Shown: positions 15,802-24,664, numbered from the stretch's first letter. The stretch: 40,257 nt of DNA from Rhodococcus sp. CH91 (GCF_022554085.1 NZ_JAKFYR010000018.1:2045-42301), one strand, 5' to 3'. The notes: generated by a model not told the origin, from the letters alone. Numbers and translations: made by a program.

Positions 15802-18639
15802 TTGATCGCCATACTCGTTGCCCACGCGGTTGCTGCACTATTGGCACCGCTCCTGGTCAGAGTCATGGGGAGAAACGCATTCCTACCGCTCGCGCTGGTA
15901 CCCCTCGCGAGTCTCGGCTGGGTCGTCGCCAACTGGGGAACCGAACAACGCCTGCAAATCACCTGGGCATCGACGCTGTCGATGAATCTCGATCTGCGTT
16001 TCGACACCCTCTCCGCGATCATGTGCGTGCTCGTCCTGGGCATCGGCGCCTTGATCCTGCTCTACTGCTCGCGCTACTTCGAGGACGACGAACCCCGTCT
16101 CGGGATCTTCGCAGCCGAGATGGTCGCCTTCGCCGGAGTGATGTTCGGCCTGGTCGTCAGCGACAACATGTTGTTGCTGTACACCTTCTGGGAACTGACG
16201 ACCGTGCTGTCGTTCCTGCTCGTGGGGCATTACGCCGAGCGCGCTTCCAGCCGCCGCGCGGCCACCCAGGCTCTGCTCGTGACCACGGCCGGTGGTCTGG
16301 CCATGCTGGTCGGCATCATCATGCTCGGCGAACTGGTGGGCAGTTACAACCTCTCCGACGTCGTCGCCGCGGCACCCCACGGCTGGTTCGCCGGGGTCGC
16401 GGTGGTGCTCGTGCTCATCGGCGCGCTGTCGAAGTCCGCGGTGGTGCCTCTCCATTTCTGGCTGCCCGGCGCGATGGCCGCCCCCACCCCGGTGTCCGGC
16501 TATCTTCACGCCGCCGCCATGGTCAAGGCCGGCATCTACCTCGTGGCCCGGCTCGCGCCCGGTTTCGCCGACAGCGCCGCCTGGCGTCCGATCGTCATCG
16601 GTCTCGGTCTCGCCTCGATGATCCTCGCCGGCTGGCGGGCGTTCCGCGCCTTCGACCTCAAGCTCATCCTGGCCTTCGGCACCGTCAGCCAGCTCGGTTT
16701 CCTCGTCGCCCTGGTGGGAACGGGCAGCCGGGAAGCGGCACTGGCGGGTGTGGCGATGATGATCGCGCACGCACTGTTCAAAGCCTGTCTGTTCATGGTG
16801 GTCGGCATCATCGACCACTCGACCGGCACTCGCGACATTCGCAAACTCGCGCATCTCGGCAGCACCGCTCCCTACCTGATGACGATCGCGATACTCGCGG
16901 CGGCGAGCATGGCGGGGCTACCCCCCTTCATCGGTTTCGTCGCGAAGGAAGCTGCACTGGAGTCGGCCCTGGTCGCCGACGTACTCCCCGAGTGGGCGCG
17001 AATCGCCACGACCGCCGGAATCGTGCTGGGTTCGATCCTCACCCTCGCCTACAGCATCCGGTTCGTCTGGGGTGCCTTCAGCCGCAAGCAGCTCAAACGG
17101 CCCAGTCCGGCGGTGCAGCACTTCCACGCCCCCGGGCCACTCCTCCTCGCCGCCCCCACGACCCTCGCCCTCGCCGGTCTGGCCGCAGGCTTCGCATCGT
17201 CGTGGATCGACCACCTGATCACCCCCTACGCGGACGCACTGCCCACCGCCCTCGCCAAGCCCTACCACCTGGCGCTGTGGCACGGATTCACACTCCCGTT
17301 GGGACTGACCGCCGTGGTGATCGCCGGCGGCACGGCTCTGTTCCTCGCCCACCGCACCATCGCGCGACTGCGCTTCGAACACCCCCCGCTCGGCAACGCC
17401 GACCGGATGTACGACGCGACCCTGCGCGGCATGGACATCCTGTCCCTCCGCCTGACCGCCTTCCTCCAGCGCGGTTCGCTGCCGCTGACCCAGGCGACGA
17501 TCCTCATCACGCTCGTCCTGCTGCCGACCGTCCTGATGTTCTACTTCGGGATGAGCGCCGTCCCCACCACTCGCGCCTGGGATTCGATCTGGCAGCTCGC
17601 GGTGGGCCTGATCATGATCGCCGCCGCCGTCACCGCGACGGTGCTGCGCAACCGGCTCGCCGCTGTGCTGGTGGTCGGTGTGACCGGATACGGGCTCGGT
17701 GTGCTGTTCGCACTGCAGGGCGCCCCCGACCTCGCACTCACCCAGTTCCTCGTCGAAACCGTCACCCTGGTGATGTTCGTTCTGGTGCTGCGCAAGCTGC
17801 CCGCCGAGACCGATCCCGGCGCGGTCGTCGGCAGCAAGTTCGCCCGCGCTCTGCTCGGTGTCGCGGTGGGCGTCGTGGTGGCAGGCATCGGCGCGTACGC
17901 GGTGGCGGCACGCTCCGCGGAGCCGATCTCGCTGCTCCTGCCCGATGCCGCCTATTACGGAGGCGACGGCAAGAACATCGTCAACGTCCTGCTCGTCGAC
18001 ATCCGCGCGTGGGACACGCTCGGCGAGATCTCCGTCCTGCTCGTCGCTGCGACCGGCGTGGCGAGCCTGGTCTTCCGCACCCGCCGCTTCGGCAGCGCCC
18101 CCCGCGTCGCCGACGCGCCCGCCGCGCAACTGGACGCGGTGTCCGCCAGCAACGAGACCACCTGGTTGCTCGGCGGCGACCTCATCGATCCGCGTCACCG
18201 TTCGCTGATTCTCGAGGTCACCACACGGCTGGTCTTCCCCACCATGATGATCCTGTCGGTGTACTTCTTCTTCTCCGGGCACAACGCCCCCGGAGGCGGG
18301 TTCGCGGGCGGTCTCGTCGCCGGTCTCGCCCTCGTCCTGAGGTATCTCGCGGGAGGACGTTACGAGCTCGGAGAGGCGGTTCCCATCGACGCCGGAAAGA
18401 TTCTCGGCCTCGGCCTGACCTTCGCTGCGGGAACCGCCCTGGTGTCGATGTTCCTCGGCGCCCCGGCGCTGTCGTCGGCGACCGTCGAGATGACGCTGCC
18501 GCTGCTCGGTGATATCAAACTCGTCACCGCGCTGTTCTTCGACCTCGGTGTGTATCTCATCGTGGTCGGGCTGGTCCTGGACGTGCTGCGCAGCCTCGGC
18601 GCGCGCCTCGACGCCGAGACGGTGGGTGAGAGCCGATGA
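15802..18639 (+). CDS. mrpA: Mrp Na+(K+)/H+ antiporter subunit A fused to subunit B
   Basis: A 945-residue membrane subunit of the multi-protein Mrp antiporter, which exchanges cations for protons in pH and salt homeostasis. Residues about 1-500 are the NuoL/MrpA proton-channel part, with LSKSAVVPLHFWLPGAM, SGYLHAAAMVKAGIYL and AHALFKACLFM. The MrpA C-terminal domain follows (YGLGVLFALQGAPDLALTQF). From about residue 800 a complete MrpB domain is fused (VFPTMMILSVYFFFSGHNAP, GGGFAGGLVAG). The fusion is usual in actinobacteria, so no separate mrpB is expected. The start is TTG with GGAG 6 nt upstream. The stop overlaps mrpC by 4 nt. Confidence 0.95.
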   Translation: MIAILVAHAVAALLAPLLVRVMGRNAFLPLALVPLASLGWVVANWGTEQRLQITWASTLSMNLDLRFDTLSAIMCVLVLGIGALILLYCSRYFEDDEPRLGIFAAEMVAFAGVMFGLVVSDNMLLLYTFWELTTVLSFLLVGHYAERASSRRAATQALLVTTAGGLAMLVGIIMLGELVGSYNLSDVVAAAPHGWFAGVAVVLVLIGALSKSAVVPLHFWLPGAMAAPTPVSGYLHAAAMVKAGIYLVARLAPGFADSAAWRPIVIGLGLASMILAGWRAFRAFDLKLILAFGTVSQLGFLVALVGTGSREAALAGVAMMIAHALFKACLFMVVGIIDHSTGTRDIRKLAHLGSTAPYLMTIAILAAASMAGLPPFIGFVAKEAALESALVADVLPEWARIATTAGIVLGSILTLAYSIRFVWGAFSRKQLKRPSPAVQHFHAPGPLLLAAPTTLALAGLAAGFASSWIDHLITPYADALPTALAKPYHLALWHGFTLPLGLTAVVIAGGTALFLAHRTIARLRFEHPPLGNADRMYDATLRGMDILSLRLTAFLQRGSLPLTQATILITLVLLPTVLMFYFGMSAVPTTRAWDSIWQLAVGLIMIAAAVTATVLRNRLAAVLVVGVTGYGLGVLFALQGAPDLALTQFLVETVTLVMFVLVLRKLPAETDPGAVVGSKFARALLGVAVGVVVAGIGAYAVAARSAEPISLLLPDAAYYGGDGKNIVNVLLVDIRAWDTLGEISVLLVAATGVASLVFRTRRFGSAPRVADAPAAQLDAVSASNETTWLLGGDLIDPRHRSLILEVTTRLVFPTMMILSVYFFFSGHNAPGGGFAGGLVAGLALVLRYLAGGRYELGEAVPIDAGKILGLGLTFAAGTALVSMFLGAPALSSATVEMTLPLLGDIKLVTALFFDLGVYLIVVGLVLDVLRSLGARLDAETVGESR

Positions 18640-19304
18640 CCGCGAACATCACTCTTCTCGTCCTCGTGGCGGTGCTCGTCGCGGCCGGGGTGTACCTGCT
18701 GCTCGAGCGCAGCATCATCAAGATGCTGCTGGGACTGCTGCTCGCCGGAAACGGCATCAACCTGCTGGTGCTCACGCTGGGCGGTCCGGCGGGCCACGCT
18801 CCGATCGTCGGTACCGAGAGCGAACTGAACGAGGACATGGCCGACCCGCTCGCCCAGGCGATGATCCTCACCGCGATCGTGATCACGATGGGCGTGGCCG
18901 CCTTCGTACTCGCGTTGACCTACCGTTCGTACACCTACCGGGCGCGCGACGAGATCGAGAACGACCCCGAGGACACCCTGGTCTCGCAGCGGCGCAGTCT
19001 CGCAGATCTGCCCTCCCGCGACCGGTCGGACGATCCGCTCACCGGTATCCCGAGCAAGGGCGGCGACGCCTTCGACGCGGCGGGCAATCCCATCCCGCTC
19101 GACAAGCTCACCAATATCGAAGACCTCGAGGTCTACGAGGACCTGCACGACGGCGACTTCGACGATCCGACCGATTCGGCCTACACCGGGACCCACCCGA
19201 GCCCGCCGAGCCCCGACGGAAGCAACGGCGACGAACCCGCCCCGGACGAACACGAGCGTAAGAACAGGGACGACGGCACGACCGGGAAGGAGGATCGCCG
19301 ATGA
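18636..19304 (+). CDS. mrpC: Mrp antiporter subunit C with long acidic tail
   Basis: Residues 1-103 are a NuoK/MrpC-like three-helix subunit: VLVAAGVYLLLERSIIKMLLG, then GNGINLLVLTLGG and AQAMILTAIVITMGVAAFVL. After YRSYTYRARDEIEN come about 115 extra residues, hydrophilic and strongly acidic (Asp, Glu, Pro, Gly), predicted to lie outside the membrane. Typical MrpC proteins are about 110-125 residues, so this 222-residue form carries a doubled length. The tail's codon bias matches the rest. It overlaps mrpA and mrpD by 4 nt (ATGA) at each end. Confidence 0.93.
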   Translation: MTANITLLVLVAVLVAAGVYLLLERSIIKMLLGLLLAGNGINLLVLTLGGPAGHAPIVGTESELNEDMADPLAQAMILTAIVITMGVAAFVLALTYRSYTYRARDEIENDPEDTLVSQRRSLADLPSRDRSDDPLTGIPSKGGDAFDAAGNPIPLDKLTNIEDLEVYEDLHDGDFDDPTDSAYTGTHPSPPSPDGSNGDEPAPDEHERKNRDDGTTGKEDRR

Positions 19305-20890
19305 ATCTCAGCGCCGCGAACCTCGTCCCCCTCCCGGTCCTCATCCCGCTGCTCGCCGCAGCCATGACGTTGATCGTCGGCCGGCGTCCTCGCGTCCAGC
19401 GGTGGATCACCGTCATCGCGCTGGTTGCCTCGCTCGTCGTGTGCGTGGCATTGCTCTACTACGCCGACTCCGACGGCATCGCCGTACTGCAGGTCGGCGG
19501 GTGGGAGGCACCGATCGGCATCTCCCTCGTCGTCGATCGCCTGTCCGCGCTGATGCTGGTCGTCTCGGCGATCGTGCTGCTGTCGGTGATGTTGTTCGCG
19601 GTCGGTCAGGGTATCCACGACGGCAACGAGCAACAGCCCGTCTCGATCTTCCTGCCGACCTATCTCGCACTGACCGCCGGCGTCAACATCGCCTTCCTGG
19701 CCGGCGACCTGTTCAACCTCTTCGTCGGCTTCGAGGTCCTCCTCGCGGCGTCGTTCGTCCTGCTGACACTCGGTGCGAGTGCCGACCGTGTCCGTGCCGG
19801 TGTCTCGTACGTCATGGTCTCGATGGTGTCCTCGCTGGTCTTCCTCGTGGGCATCGCCTTCGCGTACGCCGCCACGGGCACGCTGAATCTCGCCCAGATG
19901 GCCGTACGCATGGACGACGTCGCCTCGGGCACCCGGGCGGCGATCTTCGGTGTACTGCTCGTGGCCTTCGGCATCAAGGCTGCAGTGTTCCCGCTGTCGT
20001 CGTGGCTGCCCGACTCCTATCCCACCGCACCCGCACCGGTCACGGCCGTCTTCGCCGGTCTGCTGACAAAGGTGGGTGTGTACGCGATCATCCGGGCGCA
20101 CAGCCTGTTGTTCCCGGGCGGTGAGCTCGACGACGTCCTACTCGTGGCCGGTCTGCTCACGATGATCGTCGGCATCCTCGGTGCGATCGCACAGAACGAC
20201 ATCAAGCGCCTGCTGTCCTTCACGCTCGTCAGCCACATCGGCTACATGATCTTCGGCGTCGCATTGTCGTCGCAGCTCGGGCTCGCCGGGGCCGTCTACT
20301 ACGTCGGTCACCACATCCTCGTGCAGACCACGCTGTTCCTCGTGGTGGGTCTGATCGAGCGGCAGGCGGGCTCGGCGTCGCTGCGCAGGCTCGGCAGCTT
20401 GGCGCTCATGAGTCCGCTCCTCGCCGTGCTCTTCCTGATCCCGGCGCTCAATCTCGGCGGCATCCCGCCCTTCTCCGGGTTCATCGGGAAGGTCGCCCTG
20501 TTGCAGGCGGGCGCGGAGGACGGATCCGTGCTGGCGTGGACACTCGTGGCCGGTGGTGTCGTGACCAGCCTCCTCACGCTCTATGTCGTCGCGCGGATCT
20601 GGACGAAGGCCTTCTGGCGGGCCCGGGCCGACGCTCCGGAAGGCGACCTCGCCGATATCGGTCCCTCGGCACTGATCGACGAATCCACCACCGACATCTC
20701 GTTCGAGGAACGCCCGGACGTCGGCCGCATGCCCGCAGCAATGCTCGTGCCGACGATCTGGCTCGTGGCGATCGGCGTGTCGTTGACAGTCTTCGCCGGT
20801 CCGCTGCTCGACATCAGCAACCGTGCCGCGGAGAATCTGCGCGACCGCACGGTGTACATCGAGGCCGTGCTGGGGGGTGAGCAGGGATGA
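19301..20890 (+). CDS. mrpD: Mrp antiporter subunit D
   Basis: A 529-residue NuoM/N-like proton-translocating subunit with about 14 membrane helices. Key conserved blocks are FLAGDLFNLFVGFEVLLAAS (with the channel Glu), FGIKAAVFPLSSWLPDSYP, PAPVTAVFAGLLTKVGVYAI (channel Lys), and GHHILVQTTLFLVVGLIE. A hydrophilic loop of about 50 residues near 440-490 (EGDLADIGPSALIDE) precedes the final helix. Subunits A and D together are thought to carry the ion path. ATGA overlaps at both ends link its translation to mrpC and mrpE. Confidence 0.95.
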   Translation: MNLSAANLVPLPVLIPLLAAAMTLIVGRRPRVQRWITVIALVASLVVCVALLYYADSDGIAVLQVGGWEAPIGISLVVDRLSALMLVVSAIVLLSVMLFAVGQGIHDGNEQQPVSIFLPTYLALTAGVNIAFLAGDLFNLFVGFEVLLAASFVLLTLGASADRVRAGVSYVMVSMVSSLVFLVGIAFAYAATGTLNLAQMAVRMDDVASGTRAAIFGVLLVAFGIKAAVFPLSSWLPDSYPTAPAPVTAVFAGLLTKVGVYAIIRAHSLLFPGGELDDVLLVAGLLTMIVGILGAIAQNDIKRLLSFTLVSHIGYMIFGVALSSQLGLAGAVYYVGHHILVQTTLFLVVGLIERQAGSASLRRLGSLALMSPLLAVLFLIPALNLGGIPPFSGFIGKVALLQAGAEDGSVLAWTLVAGGVVTSLLTLYVVARIWTKAFWRARADAPEGDLADIGPSALIDESTTDISFEERPDVGRMPAAMLVPTIWLVAIGVSLTVFAGPLLDISNRAAENLRDRTVYIEAVLGGEQG

Positions 20891-21438
20891 TGAAACGCGC
20901 CAACGTCCTGCGGATGGCCGTCCTGGGATGGACGACCCTGGTGTGGGTGCTGCTGTGGGGCACGTTCAGCATCGCCAATATCCTCGGCGGCCTGCTCGTC
21001 TCGATCATCATCATGGTGGTACTGCCGTTGCCCCGCGTTCCGGTCGAGGGCCGAGTGCACCTGTGGTCGGCGATGCGGCTCGGTGGCGTGATCTTCGTCG
21101 AGACGATCCGGTCGACGATCAACGTGGCCTGGCTCGCGATCCGGCCCGCTCCGCCGCCGGTCACCGGCGTGCTGCGCTGCAGGCTCACCATCAAGTCCGA
21201 CCTCGTGCTCACCCTGTGGACAGACATCATGAACAACATCCCGGGCACCATGGTGCTCGAGATCGATCAGGTGCGGCGGATCATGTACGTGCACGTCCTC
21301 GACGTGAGCACCGACAAGGCCGTGGCCGATTTCTACCGTTCCGCCCGGCTGATCGAACGGCTGCTCATCCGGACCTTCGAACGGGACTCGGAATGGCAGG
21401 CCAGCCCCTGGCGTAGTGGAACGGAGGAACTGACGTGA
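20887..21438 (+). CDS. mrpE: Mrp antiporter subunit E
   Basis: A 183-residue MnhE/MrpE subunit: two or three N-terminal membrane helices (LGWTTLVWVLLWGTFSIANI, LLVSIIIMVVLPLPRVP), then a cytoplasmic part with the family features IFVETIRSTINVAWLAIRP, PGTMVLEID and YVHVLDV. It is needed for assembly of the Mrp complex rather than as an ion channel. The start ATG overlaps the mrpD stop by 4 nt, and a second Met follows at once; the stop overlaps mrpF by 4 nt (GTGA). Confidence 0.93.
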   Translation: MMKRANVLRMAVLGWTTLVWVLLWGTFSIANILGGLLVSIIIMVVLPLPRVPVEGRVHLWSAMRLGGVIFVETIRSTINVAWLAIRPAPPPVTGVLRCRLTIKSDLVLTLWTDIMNNIPGTMVLEIDQVRRIMYVHVLDVSTDKAVADFYRSARLIERLLIRTFERDSEWQASPWRSGTEELT

Positions 21439-21695
21439 CCGTGATACTCGCGATCGCGGGAGCACTGCTGTTCGTCTCCGCGGTCCTGATCACCTACCGC
21501 GTGATCGCGGGCCCCAACTCCCTCGACCGGCTGGTCGGCGTCGATGCGCTGCTCGCCCTCGGGATCTGCGGAATCGCGATCTGGGCGGTGTACACGCGCG
21601 ACACGACGGTGCTCCCCGCCACCGTGGCGCTGTCGCTGGTCGGCTTCATCGGTTCGGTGTCCGTCGCTCGATTCCGGGTGCGTGACGAACAATGA
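21435..21695 (+). CDS. mrpF: Mrp antiporter subunit F
   Basis: An 86-residue subunit with three membrane helices, the usual size for MrpF. Recognisable parts are the N-terminal helix VILAIAGALLFVSAVLITY, followed by RVIAGPNSLDRLVGVDAL, the most conserved block of the family, and ATVALSLVGFIGSVSVARF at the end. It starts at GTG with a 4-nt overlap with mrpE and ends with an ATGA overlap with mrpG. It is an accessory transmembrane part of the antiporter. Confidence 0.93.
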   Translation: MTVILAIAGALLFVSAVLITYRVIAGPNSLDRLVGVDALLALGICGIAIWAVYTRDTTVLPATVALSLVGFIGSVSVARFRVRDEQ

Positions 21696-22021
21696 CGACG
21701 ATTCTCGACGGGTTCGCCCACGTACTCATCCTCATCGGTGCGCTCATCTCGCTGACCGCCGCGATCGGCGTGGTTCGTTTCCGCGACACCCTCTCGCGCA
21801 TGCACCCCGCCACGAAACCCCAGGTGGTGGGTCTGCTCTTCGTGCTCGGCGGGGCGATGATCGTCCTGCGCAGCTCGATCGACATCTGGATGCTGGTCCT
21901 GTCGGGCATGTTCATGGTGCTCACCGCGCCCGTGATCGCGCATCGGGTGGGCCGCGTCGCCTACCGGGAGCAACTCGGCCGCGACGGTCTGCTCGACGAG
22001 GACGCACCGGGCGGCGCCTGA
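21692..22021 (+). CDS. mrpG: Mrp antiporter subunit G
   Basis: A 109-residue MnhG/MrpG subunit with three membrane helices: VLILIGALISLTAAIGVVRF, then the family hallmark FRDTLSRMHPATKPQVVG, then VLGGAMIVLRSSIDIWMLVL. It ends the antiporter operon with a hydrophilic C-terminus (REQLGRDGLLDEDAPGGA). The start ATG overlaps the mrpF stop by 4 nt. It converges on the carboxylate-amine ligase gene with 31 bp between stops; an 8-bp inverted repeat (22024-22031 with 22055-22062) may end both transcripts. Confidence 0.93.
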   Translation: MTTILDGFAHVLILIGALISLTAAIGVVRFRDTLSRMHPATKPQVVGLLFVLGGAMIVLRSSIDIWMLVLSGMFMVLTAPVIAHRVGRVAYREQLGRDGLLDEDAPGGA

Positions 22022-22052
22022 ACCGAGGCGTCGGGAGGACCGCGCCCGCGGG

Positions 22053-23174
22053 TTACGCCTCGAGTTCCTCGACGAGCGAGTCGACCACGGCGACGAGATC
22101 TCCCCCGGTCGCCTCGGCGATCCGGCGCTGGCGCTGGTAGGACGCGCCTCGCACCGGGATGTCCGCGACCCGCGCGAGTTCGTCGGTACATCCGAGCCGC
22201 ACCGCGGTGGGCGTGATCTGTTCGAGGAGATCGTTCAGGTCGTCGGTGACGAGTCGTTCGGTACACACCGGATCGAGGATGACCTCGGCGTCGAGCCCGT
22301 ACCGGGCCGCGCGCCACTTGTTCTCCTTGACGTGCCAAGGTTGCAGGACGGGAAGGTCCTCTCCCCGTTCGAGGCATTCGTCGAAATAGACGACGAGCGA
22401 ATGCACGAACGCAACGAGCGCCGCGAGTTCCCGCCGATTGGTGATGCCGTCGAAGACCCGGATCTCGAGGGTGCCCCATTTCGGCGCCGGCCGGATGTCC
22501 CAGTGCATCCCTCCCGGATGGCTGATGACCCCCGACTTGAGCTGGTCGGCGATGAATTCCGCGTATTGCGCCCAGTCGGCGAAGTGATAGGGCAGCCCGG
22601 CGGTCGGCAGTTGCTGGAACATCAGTGCGCGGTTGCTCGCGTAGCCCGTGTCGTAACCCGCCCATATCGGCGAGGAAGCCGACAGGGCGAGCATGTGGGG
22701 ATATTTCACGAGCATCGCGTTGAGGATGGGGATGACCTTCTCCGCGGAGGAGACGCCGACGTGCACGTGCACACCCCAGATGAGCATCTGCCGTCCCCAC
22801 CACCGGGTGCGGTCGATCATCTCGTCGTAGTGGGGAGACGGAGTGACGGTCTGGTCGGTCCACTGCGCGAACGGGTGGGTACCCGCGCACATCAGGTCCA
22901 CCCCGTGGGGATCCGCGGCGCGGCGCAACAAGGAGAGCGATTCGGACAGGTCGTCGACCGCCTCGGCGACGGTGTCGTGCACGTCGGTGACGAGTTCGAC
23001 GGTGTTCCGCAGGAATTCCTTGGTCAACCTCGGGGTCTGTCCCGCGATCTCGTTGACCTCGTCGAAGACGACCGCCGCGCTGTTCGAGAGATCGCGGGTG
23101 GTCTTGTCCACCAGAGCGATCTCCCACTCCACGCCGAGGGTGGGGCGGGGTGAACCCGGAAACGCGACTGCCAC
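22053..23174 (-). CDS. Carboxylate-amine ligase, YbdK/GCS2 family (Rv0433 homologue)
   Basis: A 373-residue ATP-grasp-like ligase of the glutamate-cysteine ligase type 2 family. The family opening GVEWEIALVDKTTRDL is at residues 14-29. CAGTHPFAQW, WGRQMLIWGVHVHVGVSS, SHPGGMHWDIRPAPKWGTLEIRVFD and ENKWRAARYGLDAEV follow in the usual order. E. coli YbdK has weak glutamate-cysteine ligase activity; the true substrate in actinobacteria, which use mycothiol, is not settled. The start is GTG at 23174. There is no strong ribosome binding site, and the sodC terminator ends 15 bp upstream of the start, so its promoter is tightly confined. Its place beside sodC matches Rv0432-Rv0433. Confidence 0.9.
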   Translation of the reverse strand: MAVAFPGSPRPTLGVEWEIALVDKTTRDLSNSAAVVFDEVNEIAGQTPRLTKEFLRNTVELVTDVHDTVAEAVDDLSESLSLLRRAADPHGVDLMCAGTHPFAQWTDQTVTPSPHYDEMIDRTRWWGRQMLIWGVHVHVGVSSAEKVIPILNAMLVKYPHMLALSASSPIWAGYDTGYASNRALMFQQLPTAGLPYHFADWAQYAEFIADQLKSGVISHPGGMHWDIRPAPKWGTLEIRVFDGITNRRELAALVAFVHSLVVYFDECLERGEDLPVLQPWHVKENKWRAARYGLDAEVILDPVCTERLVTDDLNDLLEQITPTAVRLGCTDELARVADIPVRGASYQRQRRIAEATGGDLVAVVDSLVEELEA

Positions 23175-23188
23175 GACCCCGATCCAAC

Positions 23189-23230
23189 CACAGGGCCCCG
23201 CGGACGGAGATCCGTCTGCGGGGCCCTGTG
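23189..23230 (-). terminator. Long terminator hairpin downstream of sodC
   Basis: Bases 23189-23208 pair with 23211-23230 over 20 bp, with one G-U pair and a 2-nt apex, around CACAGGGCCCCGC. It lies 62 bp after the sodC stop and just upstream of the ligase start, separating the two transcripts. Confidence 0.88.
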
Positions 23231-23292
23231 TCGGGAATTACGGACGTGCTCGCCCGCTCGTGAGCCGACGAGGACTCACCGGATGGGCTGGG

Positions 23293-23943
23293 TCACTCGA
23301 CCACGCCGCAGGCGAGTCGCGCACCGAGGTTGTCCTCGTGCACGATCACCGAGGTGCCGTCCTCGCCCTGCAGATCCTCGAGCGTGAACTGCGAGGTGGT
23401 GACCGTCGCGGTGGCAGTGCCGTCCTCGTGGACTACGAGCGAGACCAGGTCGCCGCTCTCGGGGACCGAGGTGCTGCCGGCGACCTGCAGGTGTGCGCCC
23501 GCGGAGAGGAATGCGCCGGGCTCGCCGCCGGCGGGCGCGGTGGACTGTGCCTCGCACCGGCCGAATTCGTGGACGTGGACACCGTGGTATCCGGGCTCGA
23601 GTCCCTCGACCTCGACGGTCACGTCGACCTCGCCGTCGTTCTCCGCGAACGAGACCGTGCCGGCGGGCCGGCCGTCGGCCGTGGTCAGCTCGGCGGTGAG
23701 CGCAGCGGCGGAAGCGGCGGGGGAAGCACCACCGGTCGTCGCCGCGGTTCCGGTCTCGGTGCTGTGGTCGTCGCCGTGATCCTCGGAGGCCGGCGCGGGC
23801 GATCCCGTCCACACCGGCGGAGTGGTGCCCGGCACGTCGGTCGGCTCCTCGCCGTTCGAGCACGCAGTCAGGCCCACCGCGGCGATCGCGACGATCGGGG
23901 CCAGAGCACGCCAGGACATGCGACGGGTGGAACTGGAGACCAT
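23293..23943 (-). CDS. sodC: Cu/Zn-type superoxide dismutase lipoprotein, zinc site reduced
   Basis: A 216-residue exported enzyme that dismutates superoxide at the cell surface. The signal peptide ends in lipobox LTAC with C28, so it is a lipoprotein. A Ser/Thr/Ala-rich linker (about 30-80) leads to the dismutase domain. Predicted copper ligands are present: H123 and H125 in HGVHVHEFG, H151 in SAGAH, H202 in IVHED. Cys130 and Cys212 could form the conserved disulfide, and R209 matches the active-site Arg. Two of the three other zinc ligands of classical enzymes are missing (only D165 remains), and the loop between H202 and R209 is six residues instead of about twenty. M. tuberculosis SodC is also known to lack zinc. 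The ATG at 23943 has AAGGAG upstream. Confidence 0.9.
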   Translation of the reverse strand: MVSSSTRRMSWRALAPIVAIAAVGLTACSNGEEPTDVPGTTPPVWTGSPAPASEDHGDDHSTETGTAATTGGASPAASAAALTAELTTADGRPAGTVSFAENDGEVDVTVEVEGLEPGYHGVHVHEFGRCEAQSTAPAGGEPGAFLSAGAHLQVAGSTSVPESGDLVSLVVHEDGTATATVTTSQFTLEDLQGEDGTSVIVHEDNLGARLACGVVE

Positions 23944-24034
23944 CAAACCGCTCCTTCGAAGTGCCGAAAAGTCACCCGATCATAACCGGGTCATTCGGCC
24001 GGCTCCCCGGTGGCGGACCGAAGACCGTCCCGCG

Positions 24035-24664
24035 TCAGCCGGAGGTGACGATGACGATCACACCGGGAGGCGCGTCGCGGATGCCCTCGAAGCGAGGCTG
24101 GGCGGAGACACCGAGAGCTTCGGCGACGGCCGTCGCGGTCTGCTGTTCGCCCGGCGACGTCCCGTAGAACACCGAGGTCCGGGTGAGCAGACCTTCGCTG
24201 TAGTTCCCGGTCTCGCTGACCGTGAAGCCCTCGTCCTCGAGGAAACTCGCGGTCTGCGCTGCGAGACCGGAGACCTCGGAGTTGTTGAACACCCGGACGG
24301 GTGCCGAGGCGACGGCGGAGGTGCCGGCGGACGCGGCGAGCGATGTTCCGGTCTCCGTAGGGAGTGCAGGAGCCGGCGTCGCCGGTCCGGAGGTGGTGGT
24401 AGCCGCCGCGGCCGGCGGTGAGGCGGTAGCCCCACCGGCCCGGGGCGCGGGCGATGCGACGGACGGCACGGACGTCGCCGTGGTGGTCGTCGCGGGCGCG
24501 GCCGCGGGAGCCGAGTCGTCGGAGCCACCGAGCGAGGCGAAACCCAGTCCGGCGAACAGGATGCCCAGAGAGATCAGGACCATTGCGAACGCACGCAGAG
24601 GCGGTCCCGAGGATGCAGGTGCGCGATTGGGGCTCTCGGGGGTTCTGCTCACGACCTCGACCAT
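24035..24664 (-). CDS. virR: LytR_C domain envelope protein (VirR/Rv0431 homologue)
   Basis: A 209-residue protein. Residues 1-22 are cytoplasmic, and one membrane helix spans about 24-46 (FAMVLISLGILFAGLGFASL). A long Ala/Pro/Thr/Ser-rich spacer (50-118) is followed by a C-terminal LytR_C domain (about 120-209) with RVFNNSEVSGLAAQTASFL and RTSVFYGTSPGE. The domain is predicted outside the membrane and may contact cell-wall glycan. In M. tuberculosis the protein at this position (VirR) affects envelope integrity and vesicle release; that role is transferred by position and domain only. It lies between sodC and the DUF3263 gene, as Rv0431 does. No clear ribosome binding site precedes the ATG. 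Confidence 0.85.
   Translation of the reverse strand: MVEVVSRTPESPNRAPASSGPPLRAFAMVLISLGILFAGLGFASLGGSDDSAPAAAPATTTTATSVPSVASPAPRAGGATASPPAAAATTTSGPATPAPALPTETGTSLAASAGTSAVASAPVRVFNNSEVSGLAAQTASFLEDEGFTVSETGNYSEGLLTRTSVFYGTSPGEQQTATAVAEALGVSAQPRFEGIRDAPPGVIVIVTSG

Noticed and set aside
15690-18512. A 940-codon Arg/Pro-rich frame within mrpA
   Set aside because: It is shifted relative to mrpA, has no family resemblance and shows the composition of a shadow frame.
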